DNA from: Cryptosporidium bovis
Taxonomy: Eukaryota; Apicomplexa; Conoidasida; Eucoccidiorida; Cryptosporidiidae
Reading direction: 5' to 3'
Length of the DNA: 64,000 nt
NCBI GenBank assembly: GCA_009768925.2
Contig: VHIT02000018.1
Coordinates: forward strand, 248,001 to 312,000
The first letter of the stretch is position 1. Each line of letters starts with the position of its first letter. The notes under the pieces were generated by a model that did no database searches, was not told the DNA's origin, and saw only the letters and a list, made by a program, of their open reading frames with translations. Below are positions 1 through 9,023 of this stretch, one piece after another. A program made the position numbers and the translations under genes.

Positions 1-152
1 CCAGGCGTATATATTAAATATACTTACTGGAAAAAGTAACCAGGCAGTGCGGAAGGTTGGTAGTCAAACGAAACAGGGCTTTAATTGCAATATTTATATC
101 AAGTCGTAAATATTAAGGATAATATAGAAGTAGGCAAGTAACAGCAGTAGTA

Positions 153-1004
153 ATGGCGAAGATAATAAAATTGTTATTATTGTTTGCGGTGAATATGTTA
201 TTGGTAAGTGGTGAAGTCAAAGAAGGGAATTATTGTTTGAGTTTTTACTACAAAAAGGACGAGGAAAAACATTTACCTTATGATAATAGGTATGAATTTT
301 TAGCCTGTAAGGAACATGAAAGAAGAACATGCTGCAACAAAAATCATTCCGAAGCTATATCAAAGTTATTTGGAATACTTGGGACAAAAACGTCACTTTC
401 AAGTGATTGCCATTATTACTATCAAAAATTAATTTGTTCTTATTGTGATGGTGAGGTTGGAAATGGTAATAAACTATCTCAGAGGTCACCAATAATATGT
501 TCAGACTACTGTGAGTACTGGTATTCTTCATGTAAAACTGATTATTTTGATAATTCTCACAATTCGTATGTGTTTAATAACGAAGAAATACCATTTATCA
601 GATTTAGCTTTGCTCCATGTTCAGATCATTCTGTTACCTGTTCACCTTTACACCTAATTACAGCAGATCCCGTTGAATTTTGTCAACTTAACGGTTTTGC
701 AGTTAACTCAAATACCGTTCATTCAAATGAATATAACCACGAATGTTTTAATGGAGTAACGTCTGCCTCTTTTTTTGGACCTGGAACGAAAAAATCTTCA
801 AAATATAAAAAAACCATTTATAAAACCAAAAGACACGCACCGAGGTCATTTATTGAAAACATTAAAAAAACCTATAGTGACTTTATCAAACACATTAACA
901 TCCCAGTACCTGCTCTTGTTTTCATTACACTTATTATTGTATGGACAGCTAATCAGATAGTTGCATTAATTTTGAGATTTTATGATGATATTGCTACTAA
1001 TTAA
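153..1004 (+). CDS. Folate-receptor-like Cys-rich membrane protein
   Basis: A 283-residue protein with a hydrophobic N-terminal signal peptide (about residues 1-20), a Cys-rich ectodomain and one C-terminal transmembrane segment (about 253-275) with a short tail. Cysteines at 28, 52, 60-61 (a CC pair), 86, 95, 98, 116, 120 and 127, with the local patterns RRTCC, LICSYC and ICSDYCEYW, follow the order seen in the folate receptor / riboflavin-binding protein / HHIP domain. A surface or secretory-pathway protein is therefore expected, perhaps binding a small ligand, but ligand-pocket residues cannot be judged by eye and binding is not shown. The start is the first in-frame ATG and gives a good signal peptide. 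The lysine-rich stretch before the membrane segment (about 214-230) is unusual for the family. An alternative is a lineage-specific Cys-rich protein that only resembles the fold. Confidence 0.6.
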   Translation: MAKIIKLLLLFAVNMLLVSGEVKEGNYCLSFYYKKDEEKHLPYDNRYEFLACKEHERRTCCNKNHSEAISKLFGILGTKTSLSSDCHYYYQKLICSYCDGEVGNGNKLSQRSPIICSDYCEYWYSSCKTDYFDNSHNSYVFNNEEIPFIRFSFAPCSDHSVTCSPLHLITADPVEFCQLNGFAVNSNTVHSNEYNHECFNGVTSASFFGPGTKKSSKYKKTIYKTKRHAPRSFIENIKKTYSDFIKHINIPVPALVFITLIIVWTANQIVALILRFYDDIATN

Positions 1005-1773
1005 TAATTTTAATTTGTTTACCTTTTGTTTCTCTTTTAATAGATAGCATCCGTGCTTCGAATACATTATTTGTTTATTTGCCATGAATAGTTAATGTTT
1101 TCGCCTTACTAAATCAAAATCTTACAAATTTGCCAGTTAACTAGACGTAAGTTCAAATTAAATGACTTATTTTCTACCACAATATATCTGGGCAAAGACA
1201 AGTAACTGTAGATTTACTGCATGTGCATGTAATAATGTGCATGCGTATAATGCAATAATATAAAAAGCACTCTAGTGAATACTATAAACAGAATCCTATT
1301 TTATTTGCGAGTTAAAAAATGGTCTATTGTTTTCTGCAGTTGTTAGTTATGAAAAAAGCGAGGAATTCTAAACTTTGTTTTGTACAAAAAAAAGTTTAAA
1401 CCAAGGAAAAACAATGCATTGTTGTCGCGAAAAGACAGTTATTTAGACTTCGATTATAATCGGAACTATATAAAAATTTCCAAGTGCTACAAAATTGGTG
1501 CCCTGTTTTATTTGCATGTCTGGCGGTAAATTACATGTTGTGGGCTCCACGCTTAAAATTACAGTGTGAATATAAATGAAGGCTAAATAGGGGGTAATTA
1601 ATTAACTTGTACATAAACCTAAATGATTATTATATATTATCTTAAGTTAAATGAATATACATGCTTATTAGACGTCTCCAATGACATCTAAACAAACTAT
1701 AAGTTTTTAAAATAAGACTTCTGAGATTGAACATACAAAGTTAATAAAGAAACAAGAGCTTAACCCACATAAA
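1005..1773. other. Intergenic, AT-rich, with GCATG cluster
   Basis: No open frame here looks coding. GCATG-type sequences cluster at about 1218-1245 and again at 1514-1519. These resemble the core bound by apicomplexan AP2 factors. The region probably carries the promoter of the gene at 1774. Confidence 0.5.
1514..1532 (+). promoter_or_regulatory. Composite GCATGT + GGCGGTAAATT element
   Basis: GCATGT is followed two bases later by TGGCGGTAAATT, about 240 bp upstream of the ATG at 1774. Nearly the same 19-20 bases recur at 39697-39716. It combines an AP2-like core and an E2F-like half. The regulatory role is inferred from the recurrence. Confidence 0.4.
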
Positions 1774-2628
1774 ATGGTTGAGGTAGATATGAAAAGGGTT
1801 TCTTTGATAATAAAATCTTTAATTGAAGCAAGATATAATGATGTAAGGAAATATGATGACAAATTAGACTTGAGAGCACCACTATGTCCTTTGTTTGCAA
1901 TAAATAATGGCAAAGTTGGTGACAGGAGTAATGATAAATTCAACATATCAAAGGAGATAATAGCAACGAGAGAATTAGTTCCAAATTTACTGTGCGAGTT
2001 GAGTGAATTACACTACAAATGGGCACTAGACAATTATATTAATGTCAGAAATTGTGAAAAAAATGAAAAAACAAACAAAAGTGGCTACATAGATATTGAG
2101 AGAGAGATTGACTTTATAAATGAAAGAAAAGAGAACGTTATGTTAGAATTCAAAAAAAAGGAACTTAGTTACACCAAACTGAGCCCATATTTAAACTATC
2201 TTTCCAGTCAATATGATGGAGTGGACAGTCCAGTTATTTCTGAAATAATATTTGATAAACAATGTCAGATTGTATTAGAACACATACTATTAACATTAAA
2301 TCAACAAAATTCAATGGAATGCAGAACTGAGAGATTTAAAAAGCATTCAAGTATAATGTTACTATTAGGTGACTTACTCCGTGCAATGTCTAGAAAAAAA
2401 CAAATCAATTATAATACCATGGATTTTCATGTACTGATAGACATTTTATTTAGAGAAATGGTGATTATGAGAGACTTAGGATTCGCTCTTTTTGAGTATG
2501 TTTCGTGTTTAAATATTGTTATCAAATGCATTTCATCTACGAAGGAAAAATATAGATGGGGGGAGGCCACCACATTACTTTCAGTAACCGAATCTTTAAT
2601 TGAAGGATTTGATGTTGCTGCAACATGA
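1774..2628 (+). CDS. Unknown helical protein, 284 aa
   Basis: I do not recognise this protein. It is soluble, has no signal peptide or membrane segment, and looks mostly alpha-helical. There is a charged stretch (about residues 90-130, rich in Lys, Glu and Asn) that could form a coiled coil, and a more hydrophobic C-terminal helical region (about 165-275). The frame is uninterrupted, starts at an ATG, ends cleanly, and has codon composition like its neighbours, so it is very likely a real gene. It lies between the folate-receptor-like gene and the ferredoxin gene, all on the same strand, with nothing to link their functions. Confidence 0.75.
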   Translation: MVEVDMKRVSLIIKSLIEARYNDVRKYDDKLDLRAPLCPLFAINNGKVGDRSNDKFNISKEIIATRELVPNLLCELSELHYKWALDNYINVRNCEKNEKTNKSGYIDIEREIDFINERKENVMLEFKKKELSYTKLSPYLNYLSSQYDGVDSPVISEIIFDKQCQIVLEHILLTLNQQNSMECRTERFKKHSSIMLLLGDLLRAMSRKKQINYNTMDFHVLIDILFREMVIMRDLGFALFEYVSCLNIVIKCISSTKEKYRWGEATTLLSVTESLIEGFDVAAT

Positions 2629-3024
2629 AGGCATAATTGACCCCTATACATTATTTATGTAGTTGCTTATTCACACGTGTAGATGTCAAGCAAATATAAT
2701 AAATTTACATATTTTTTCCCCATAAAGATTTGGTCTCTTATGTGCATTTATATACATTAGTGAATATATTGTGCGAAAAGTTGCCGCGTAAAATAATCAA
2801 AAATAGGGTCTAACTTAACTAGGACAAATCATATTAGACAATAAAGCGTATATTTATAAATACACAAACTTATTTGTTGGTTTGTTAGCCGAATTTGATG
2901 GCCAATAAAGGGATAAACAAAGGGCTTTTGACTTTTAGTTGTTTCAAGTTTCTCTGGGGGTATTTTTGAAAGAAAATTAATTCGTCGTTTAGTCACATAA
3001 ATCATCATAAGAAAAGAGGAGCAT
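2629..3024. other. Intergenic between unknown gene and ferredoxin
   Basis: About 400 bases of AT-rich DNA with no coding signal. It should hold the 3' end of the upstream gene and the ferredoxin promoter. I see no strong motif. Confidence 0.4.
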
Positions 3025-4049
3025 ATGATGGATAAATTGATTAAAAAAAATGTTCATAGTGTAAGTATCCAAAAGTACTTACTTTCTTCGGCCAAATGCG
3101 GTTTCTGGAGAAGTTACATTTATTTTTCAAGGCGTTTTCACCATTCTGATCCGGAACTTTGGAAGAGTAATGATCGTCAGAAAATGTAAGTTTAACTTAA
3201 AATAAAAATAAAGTGATGACGCTTACATTGTAATGAGTAAAATAACAACTTATAATAAATTTATTTGCATTATAAACTTTCTCATTTATCAACATTAATG
3301 TATTTAATATTCAGAAAACTCTCATTTATACTAAGAAATGGCGAAAAAAAGGTTGTGTCTGTAAGTTTATAATTGAATTATCACACTAGGTGAAAAAATG
3401 AAATTATTACGAAACTCAAATGTAGTCCCCTAAAGGTGTATCACTTTTAGAAGCAGCTCAACATGAGGACCTTGATATAGAGGGTGCATGTGAGGCTTCT
3501 CTTGCCTGCAGTACATGCCACGTCATTTTAGACAAGGTAAGTACAACAATTTAGTCAATTTCTTTTCATGAAAATAGCCCCTATATATTAGTCCATTTAT
3601 AAAGAGCGCGCGCGCAAGCATGCAATTTGGCACTATATAGCCGGTCTTTTAAATGGTGGAATAAGGGAGAATGAAAAGGCTGAAGGCTAAATTATATCAT
3701 TATCACCACTAACTTCTAATTATTGCATGAATTTATTTTGGTGTTGCCTATTCTAAACGCAACAAATTGTCTAAATCCTACGACGATACCTTATTTTTTG
3801 CAATATCGACTTTGTTCATCGCAACAAATGATCAAAATTAACGTGTTTTCCAAATAGGAAATATATGATAAGTTGGAAGCTCCAACTGAAAGAGAAGAAG
3901 ATATGTTGGACATGGCTCCACAAGTGTGCGAAACTTCAAGATTGGCCTGCCAACTTAAAGTAGATGAAAGACTAACGCATGGAAACATTAAACTTCCTGC
4001 GATCACGAGAAACTTTTATGTAGATGGCTTTAAACCATCTACGCACTAA
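3025..4049 (+). CDS. ISC-type [2Fe-2S] ferredoxin, 4 exons, mitosomal
   Basis: Adrenodoxin-type ferredoxin that would pass electrons for Fe-S cluster assembly in the relict mitochondrion (mitosome). I assembled four exons by reading frame and splice signals: 3025-3185, 3315-3360, 3426-3536 and 3858-4049. Introns start GTAAGT and end AG, and the product is 169 residues. Residues 1-53 are rich in Arg, Lys, Ser and aromatics with almost no acid until the end, as in a mitochondrial leader. The cluster ligands are Cys91, Cys97, Cys100 and Cys137, giving the family spacing C-x5-C-x2-C-x36-C, with the conserved contexts EGACEASLACSTC and SRLACQ. Three introns in a gene this short stand out among mostly intronless neighbours. 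Either of two adjacent ATGs (3025, 3028) could be used. Confidence 0.92.
3606..3625 (+). promoter_or_regulatory. GCGCGC + GCATGCAA composite in ferredoxin intron 3
   Basis: Ten bases of alternating GC are followed two bases later by GCATGCAA inside the third ferredoxin intron (3537-3857). GC runs are very rare here. The same pairing occurs at 50987-51003 and 56390-56408, always in this orientation. A factor-binding module is inferred. Confidence 0.4.
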
Positions 4050-4533
4050 CATTAAGACTTGTTTAAGTACAAAGTCACACAAAGCAAACAATTCACTATT
4101 TATTGTTAAATTGGGCGGTCAATGTAACACATTAAAATAAAGACGCTGTAGCGCCCACATATTGACAATATTTTATTGCCTGCGTCTTTCTAGAGTAGCG
4201 GGTAAAACAAGTAGATTAATAACATTAAATGGCTTAATAATAGAATGAGTTATTTAGTTATTTTTTATATAAATAAATAATATATTTATTTAAAATATAA
4301 ACAAGTATAATAGGCGGGCTATTGGAATACATAATATATTTAAAGGTCAAATATATTTAATTGATAATGAATATACAATATGTATAATATAAGTTTACTT
4401 ATTAATATGTAAATGCTATGGGCAAATTGGACCTGTCCACTAAATATAAATATTTCTAGAGAGACCGAACATAAAAAATAGCGGACCAAAAATATAAATA
4501 ATAATAAAGATACCAGCATTGAAATTAAAAAAG

Positions 4534-4535
<2 letters not shown>

Positions 4536-4564
<29 letters not shown>
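4536..4564. repeat. (AT)n microsatellite
   Basis: About fourteen uninterrupted AT dinucleotides. It is likely to vary in length between isolates. Confidence 0.9.
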
Positions 4565-4568
<4 letters not shown>

Positions 4569-4875
4569 GTCAATTATTAGCGGTATATAGTTTAACTTAT
4601 AAATTAAATGTATTGGTATATCATTAAAAGTTTAGGTAATAAGAGCAAAAAGATTAGAGTCGGGGAAACAGGAGAGAAGAAAAACTTTAGACTGTTTTCG
4701 GTAATAAAAATAAAAAAACGTCTCGAGGGTAGGCTGGTTGCTAAGTACCGAAGTGAGTTGATTTGATCAAAATACAAAGTAGTACGACTATTTATTATTG
4801 AGGTGTGAAGACAGGAAATATAGGTAACTCTTATTAGAAAAAGAGGTATTGTCACAGTCATATATATATATATAT

Positions 4876-4923
4876 ATATATACGCATATATATATACGTA
4901 TATATATATGCGTATATATGTAT
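4876..4923. repeat. 48-bp perfect palindrome upstream of PABP
   Basis: The two 24-base arms are exact reverse complements around a central CG (4899-4900). They consist of AT repeats interrupted symmetrically by ACGCA on the left and TGCGT on the right. The block lies in a longer AT tract (4860-4932) and ends about 46 bases before the first PABP ATG, so it is probably in the 5' leader or core promoter. It could extrude as a cruciform or fold as an RNA hairpin. Confidence 0.9.
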
Positions 4924-4969
4924 GTATATATAAATAAATAAACTGACAGTAATTGGGTAGATAGTCTAA

Positions 4970-7387
4970 TTGTATTCAGAAGTAGAGATGACGAGCAACA
5001 GTAGCGTAGTACCAGTAAGTGCATCACTTTATGTTGGTGATTTAGATGCCGACGTGACAGAGACGATGTTATATGAGATATTTAACACAGTCGCTGTGGT
5101 ATCATCAGTTAGAATATGCCGTGATGCACTGACTAGGAGAAGTTTGGGATATGCTTACGTAAACTATAACAGCGTAGCAGATGCAGAGAGAGCACTTGAT
5201 ACACTGAACTTTACATGTATAAGAGGTCGTCCTTGTAGAATAATGTGGTGTTTGAGAGATCCCGCATCTAGAAGAAACAATGATGGCAATGTATTTGTAA
5301 AGAATTTAGATAAGACGATAGATAACAAAACACTATTTGATACATTTAGTTTATTTGGTAATATAATGTCATGCAAAATAGCTACAGATGTGGAGGGTAA
5401 GTCATTAGGATATGGTTTTATCCATTTTGAGCATGCAGATTCAGCCAAGGAGGCAATATCAAGATTAAATGGAGCCGTTTTGGGTGACAGTCCAATTTAT
5501 GTGGGCAAATTCCAAAAGAAGGCTGAAAGATTTTCAGAAAAAGATAAAACATTTACGAATGTTTATGTGAAACATATTCCAAAAACATGGACGGAGGAGC
5601 TGCTTTGTAAGATATTCGGTGAATATGGTAAGATAAGTTCTCTAGTTTTACAAACAGACAATAAAGGCAGACCATTTGGATTTGTTAATTTTGAGGATCC
5701 AGATTCTGCAAAGGCAGCGGTCTCTGCTTTACATAATGCACTGGTAACTCCAGTTGGTGTAGAACTTAACACAGAAGAGTTTTCGAATCAGAGTAATACT
5801 AGCAGTGGAGGTTCTTCTAATAAGGCGGTGGAAAATTCATCAACAGAAGGACAAACCTCGTCTTCGTCAAGAGTAGACTCTTCTGAGGGAAAAAAGAAAA
5901 CAACTACGGCTGGTGACAACGCAGGCGATTCAGAGTCAAGTAATGCGACATTGAACGAGGATCAAAACAAGGCAGCAAGTGGTGATGATGGCAAATTGGC
6001 CAAAACAGATGTTCAACCTAATAGACTCTATGTATCAAGAGCACAAAAAAAGAATGAACGTCAAGCAGTATTAAAATCTCAGCACGATGCTGTTAAAGAG
6101 AATAACCAGAGATATCAAGGCGTTAATCTTTACGTTAAAAACTTGGCAGATTCAATAACTGAAGATGATTTGCGTTCTTTATTTGAACCATTTGGTACAG
6201 TCTCGTCAGTAAACATTAAAGTAGACGAGTCAGGAGCCTCTAGAGGATTTGGTTTTGTTTCGTTCCTTTCTCCAGATGAAGCAACAAAGGCAATTACGGA
6301 GATGCATCTTAAGTTGGTTCGCGGAAAACCGCTCTATGTTGGGCTTCATGAACGCAAAGAACAAAGAGCCCTTCGTTTACAGCAACGAATTAGGAGTGGT
6401 ATTCCACCTGTATTAAGACCCGGCACGATTCCTCCAGGTCCACCGGGAGTGCATGGAGCACCAATGCAATTTGGGGTTCCACCGCAAATGTACTTTATCC
6501 CGGGAAATCCAACAGGTGTACCAACAACGGCAATGCCACATGGAAGAGCATTAGTTCCGAATGGGTTTCCAAATCAAAATGGTATGAGCAACCATCCATG
6601 GAGGCCAAGTCCAACTAGAGTTGGTGGTTATGGCGCAGCAGGCGCTGTTCCTCAAATGGTTAATGGACCACAAATCGGCGGTCATTATAATGGAGGTGTT
6701 TTACAAGCAAATGCTGTTTCAGGTACTGTTCCTGGTCCGGGTAATGTTTCTGGATCAGTTTCTGGTGGACCTTCTGGTGTGCCAGTTCCACCTGGGAGTG
6801 CTCCTGGAATCCAAGGAGGCGGTGCAGGCGCCGTTTCCGGTCATGCTGTACAGCATGGTGGGATTCAAACTGGTCAGAACCAGAGAGGCAGTGGACCTAC
6901 CGGAGGTAATCAAAGGATCCACAACAGACATGTTCAAGGTAATGGAAGTGGCAGGACAGGGGGACCACACGGACCTGGAAACCACCAAGTACAAAAACAG
7001 GGGGTGAAATTCGCACAAAACCACAAAGGTGGTGCTTCTGGTCCCAACGGTGCAGAAATTATGCATAATGGCAGACAAATTGATCCTGCGATGGTTTCTG
7101 GAAGTCCGATGATGCAGAGCCATATGATACCTCAGCCAGATATGCCTCTCACTGCAGCTACATTGGCTGCAGCATCTCCAAGTATGCAAAAGCAATTGTT
7201 GGGTGAAAGACTTTTCCCAATTATAGCTCAGTTCCAACCTGAATTAGCTGGAAAAATTACTGGTATGATGTTAGAAATGGACAATAGTGAGCTCTTGGAA
7301 ATCTTAAGTTCCGATATCGAGATCAAAAATAAAGTAGATGAAGCCATGGTGGTATTGGAACGCGCCCAACAACAAATAAGTACATAA
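4970..7387 (+). CDS. PABP: Cytoplasmic poly(A)-binding protein
   Basis: An 805-residue PABPC/Pab1 orthologue that binds mRNA poly(A) tails and links them to translation and turnover. Four RRMs are visible. RRM1 is at about 18-95 (RNP2 LYVGDL, RNP1 SLGYAYVN). RRM2 is at about 106-182 (VFVKNL, SLGYGFIHF). RRM3 is at about 196-262 (VYVKHI, RPFGFVNF). RRM4 is at about 385-460 (LYVKNL, SRGFGFVSF). A Gly/Pro/Gln-rich linker (about 475-720) leads to a C-terminal MLLE/PABC domain (about 726-805) with the signature LGERLFPIIAQ. The family normally has a short RRM3-RRM4 linker. Here a Ser/Asp/Lys-rich insert of roughly 110 residues (271-380) separates them. The start could be 4970 or the ATG at 4988 (MTSNSS). 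The palindrome at 4876-4923 lies immediately upstream. Confidence 0.96.
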   Translation: MYSEVEMTSNSSVVPVSASLYVGDLDADVTETMLYEIFNTVAVVSSVRICRDALTRRSLGYAYVNYNSVADAERALDTLNFTCIRGRPCRIMWCLRDPASRRNNDGNVFVKNLDKTIDNKTLFDTFSLFGNIMSCKIATDVEGKSLGYGFIHFEHADSAKEAISRLNGAVLGDSPIYVGKFQKKAERFSEKDKTFTNVYVKHIPKTWTEELLCKIFGEYGKISSLVLQTDNKGRPFGFVNFEDPDSAKAAVSALHNALVTPVGVELNTEEFSNQSNTSSGGSSNKAVENSSTEGQTSSSSRVDSSEGKKKTTTAGDNAGDSESSNATLNEDQNKAASGDDGKLAKTDVQPNRLYVSRAQKKNERQAVLKSQHDAVKENNQRYQGVNLYVKNLADSITEDDLRSLFEPFGTVSSVNIKVDESGASRGFGFVSFLSPDEATKAITEMHLKLVRGKPLYVGLHERKEQRALRLQQRIRSGIPPVLRPGTIPPGPPGVHGAPMQFGVPPQMYFIPGNPTGVPTTAMPHGRALVPNGFPNQNGMSNHPWRPSPTRVGGYGAAGAVPQMVNGPQIGGHYNGGVLQANAVSGTVPGPGNVSGSVSGGPSGVPVPPGSAPGIQGGGAGAVSGHAVQHGGIQTGQNQRGSGPTGGNQRIHNRHVQGNGSGRTGGPHGPGNHQVQKQGVKFAQNHKGGASGPNGAEIMHNGRQIDPAMVSGSPMMQSHMIPQPDMPLTAATLAAASPSMQKQLLGERLFPIIAQFQPELAGKITGMMLEMDNSELLEILSSDIEIKNKVDEAMVVLERAQQQIST

Positions 7388-8384
7388 ATTAGAAAATGAT
7401 TTTAATTTTTTTTTTTTAGTTTCTTCTTACCGAATAAAGTTGATGTAATGTTCTTAAATAGAATTCTAGGTGAATCGAGTATTGAGGAAGGTGTATGCAG
7501 CAAAACGAGATAAAGTACATGAGATATATTAGCACTAGTATTGTTTGCACTCAAGGGTGTATGGCAGAAATATTTTCTTCCCATTAGTTACGAATCAAGT
7601 ATCTAATGATTGTTTTACAAATATTTTGATTGTAAATTGGTACAGTTTAAATCTCAACATAAATTAACGATTTTTCACACTTGAATACGAAATGGTTAAA
7701 TAATAATTAATATTGCATATGGAATCTTTAATATATATAAACACTGCTTTTATAATAATAACATCAACTTCACAGTAATTATTATACCAATGGAGTAATT
7801 GCATAGAGGACAATATCAATTCTCGCAATGCCTTGCTTTTATATGCAACATAGAGTCACCATACTTTGGATTTTAAATTAGATTGAAAGCATGAACAAAT
7901 AAAGGAAAGAGGAAAGGCAGTAGATAGACGGATAAATTATGAAGGAAGTGAAGTTGTTTATTATTGCTATTGGGGAGAGGAGGGGCAAAAGAAGTTCAAT
8001 AGAGTCACGGTTCTGATATTTAAGAAAGAGGATGAGACTCTTTTTGTGGTTTGTATACCGGAAATTTTGCCTATTATCATCCAAGTTCAGAAAATAAAAT
8101 CACATATTCGCACTCTGATTAATTTCATTAACTTGGATAGTGAAGAAACATATATATGTTGTCTCTCCACTAGATACACCTGTTCGAGTAGTAATATATA
8201 ATGGGGGAAACAGAATTAATGACTGCCAATGTTTTTTTTAAACACGCTAATAAATATTGTACCATCTATCAGAATATCTCTCTCCAGATATTCAATAACG
8301 GACAATAATATCTTGTTTTCTTAACTTTGTCTCTTGAAATTACTTTCATGTATATTTGCATGACAACATTGTTCCCGCCTGATG

Positions 8385-8492
8385 ATCCTACAAAATAGTT
8401 GTTTTGACCCTAGTGAGGAGCACGTCCCGCGATGCTGCCCCACCTACGTAGTTTATTGTTGTCTATTTTGGCAACATGTCCGGTTCCAGGAT
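8385..8492. ncRNA. Candidate structured RNA in GC island
   Basis: Nested complementary segments are visible. An outer pair is ATCCT 8385-8389 with AGGAT 8488-8492. A middle pair is CAAAATAG 8391-8398 with CTATTTTG 8463-8470, 8 of 8 paired. An inner hairpin is 8411-8422 with 8433-8446, twelve positions with two single-base bulges around a ten-base loop. The one A-C mismatch in the inner stem (8416/8440) becomes a U-G wobble if the minus strand is the RNA. The block is far more GC-rich than its surroundings. I could not assign a family; it does not match U1-U6, SRP or RNase P motifs I know. It could instead be a DNA element. Confidence 0.4.
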
Positions 8493-8671
8493 TCTTCGCT
8501 AATAATATATAATTAACCATATGTTATTATCAGTGAAGTATTTTTTAAATTTCAAAAATAATATTTTTGGTGAATTTGTGCGTTAATATTTGTAGTAAAT
8601 TTATTAATATTTTCCATAAACATGTATTTTCCTTTTATTTTAGACATGAACTTACAAATCGCATTTTTAAT

Positions 8672-8700
8672 GGCATGCAATTTTGTTTTGGCGGGAAAAA
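8672..8700 (+). promoter_or_regulatory. GCATGCAA plus consensus E2F site
   Basis: GGCATGCAA at 8672-8680 is followed by TTTTGGCGGGAAAAA at 8686-8700, a full E2F/DP consensus. It lies about 325 bp upstream of the membrane-protein gene at 9024. E2F/DP factors are known in Cryptosporidium. Use of this site is inferred. Confidence 0.55.
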
Positions 8701-9023
8701 CACGTAATCTACAAACAAATATTTAATAATTAATAGAATATGTGGGAAAAAGTAATTACATGCAATTAAGTAGGATTGAAGGAGATAAATAAATAGGAAC
8801 TTAAATTAGTTTTTTATGGAAGTAAGAGACTGTCTTTTTGTTGAAGTATTAATAAACGGAAGGTTTAGATAAATAAGAGTGAAAAAATAAATAGTTTATG
8901 TTAATATTTCACTTTCAGATAACAACACGAAGCAGTTTTGGATTATTCCTTTCTAAACAATAATCATTATTGATTTTTAATATACAATAGTAATAATAAC
9001 AAGTGTCATTAACAACAAAATAG

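Larger units (their letters stand above)
4050..4969. other. Intergenic, ferredoxin to PABP
   Basis: About 920 bases with no coding signal. It contains a GGCGGGC E2F-like site at 4313-4319, an AT microsatellite and a long palindrome (listed separately). The PABP promoter and 5' leader must lie here. Confidence 0.5.
7388..9023. other. Long intergenic region with structured island
   Basis: 1.6 kb without a credible gene; the 60-70 codon frames on both strands have biased, simple composition. It contains a GC-rich block that folds well (8385-8492) and a strong E2F-like site (8686-8700), both described separately. Confidence 0.5.

Noticed and set aside
21-32. U1 snRNA-like ATACTTACTGG near the window start
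   Set aside because: The U1 5' end must read ACTTACCTG to pair with splice donors; one C is missing and no U1 stem-loops follow.
4860-4935. Telomeric or centromeric repeat
   Set aside because: Only AT dinucleotides with symmetric interruptions; no telomere-type unit and flanked closely by a housekeeping gene.
6621-7237. Overlapping frames of 128 and 160 codons within PABP
   Set aside because: Both are antisense or out-of-frame shadows of the PABP Gly/Pro-rich linker.
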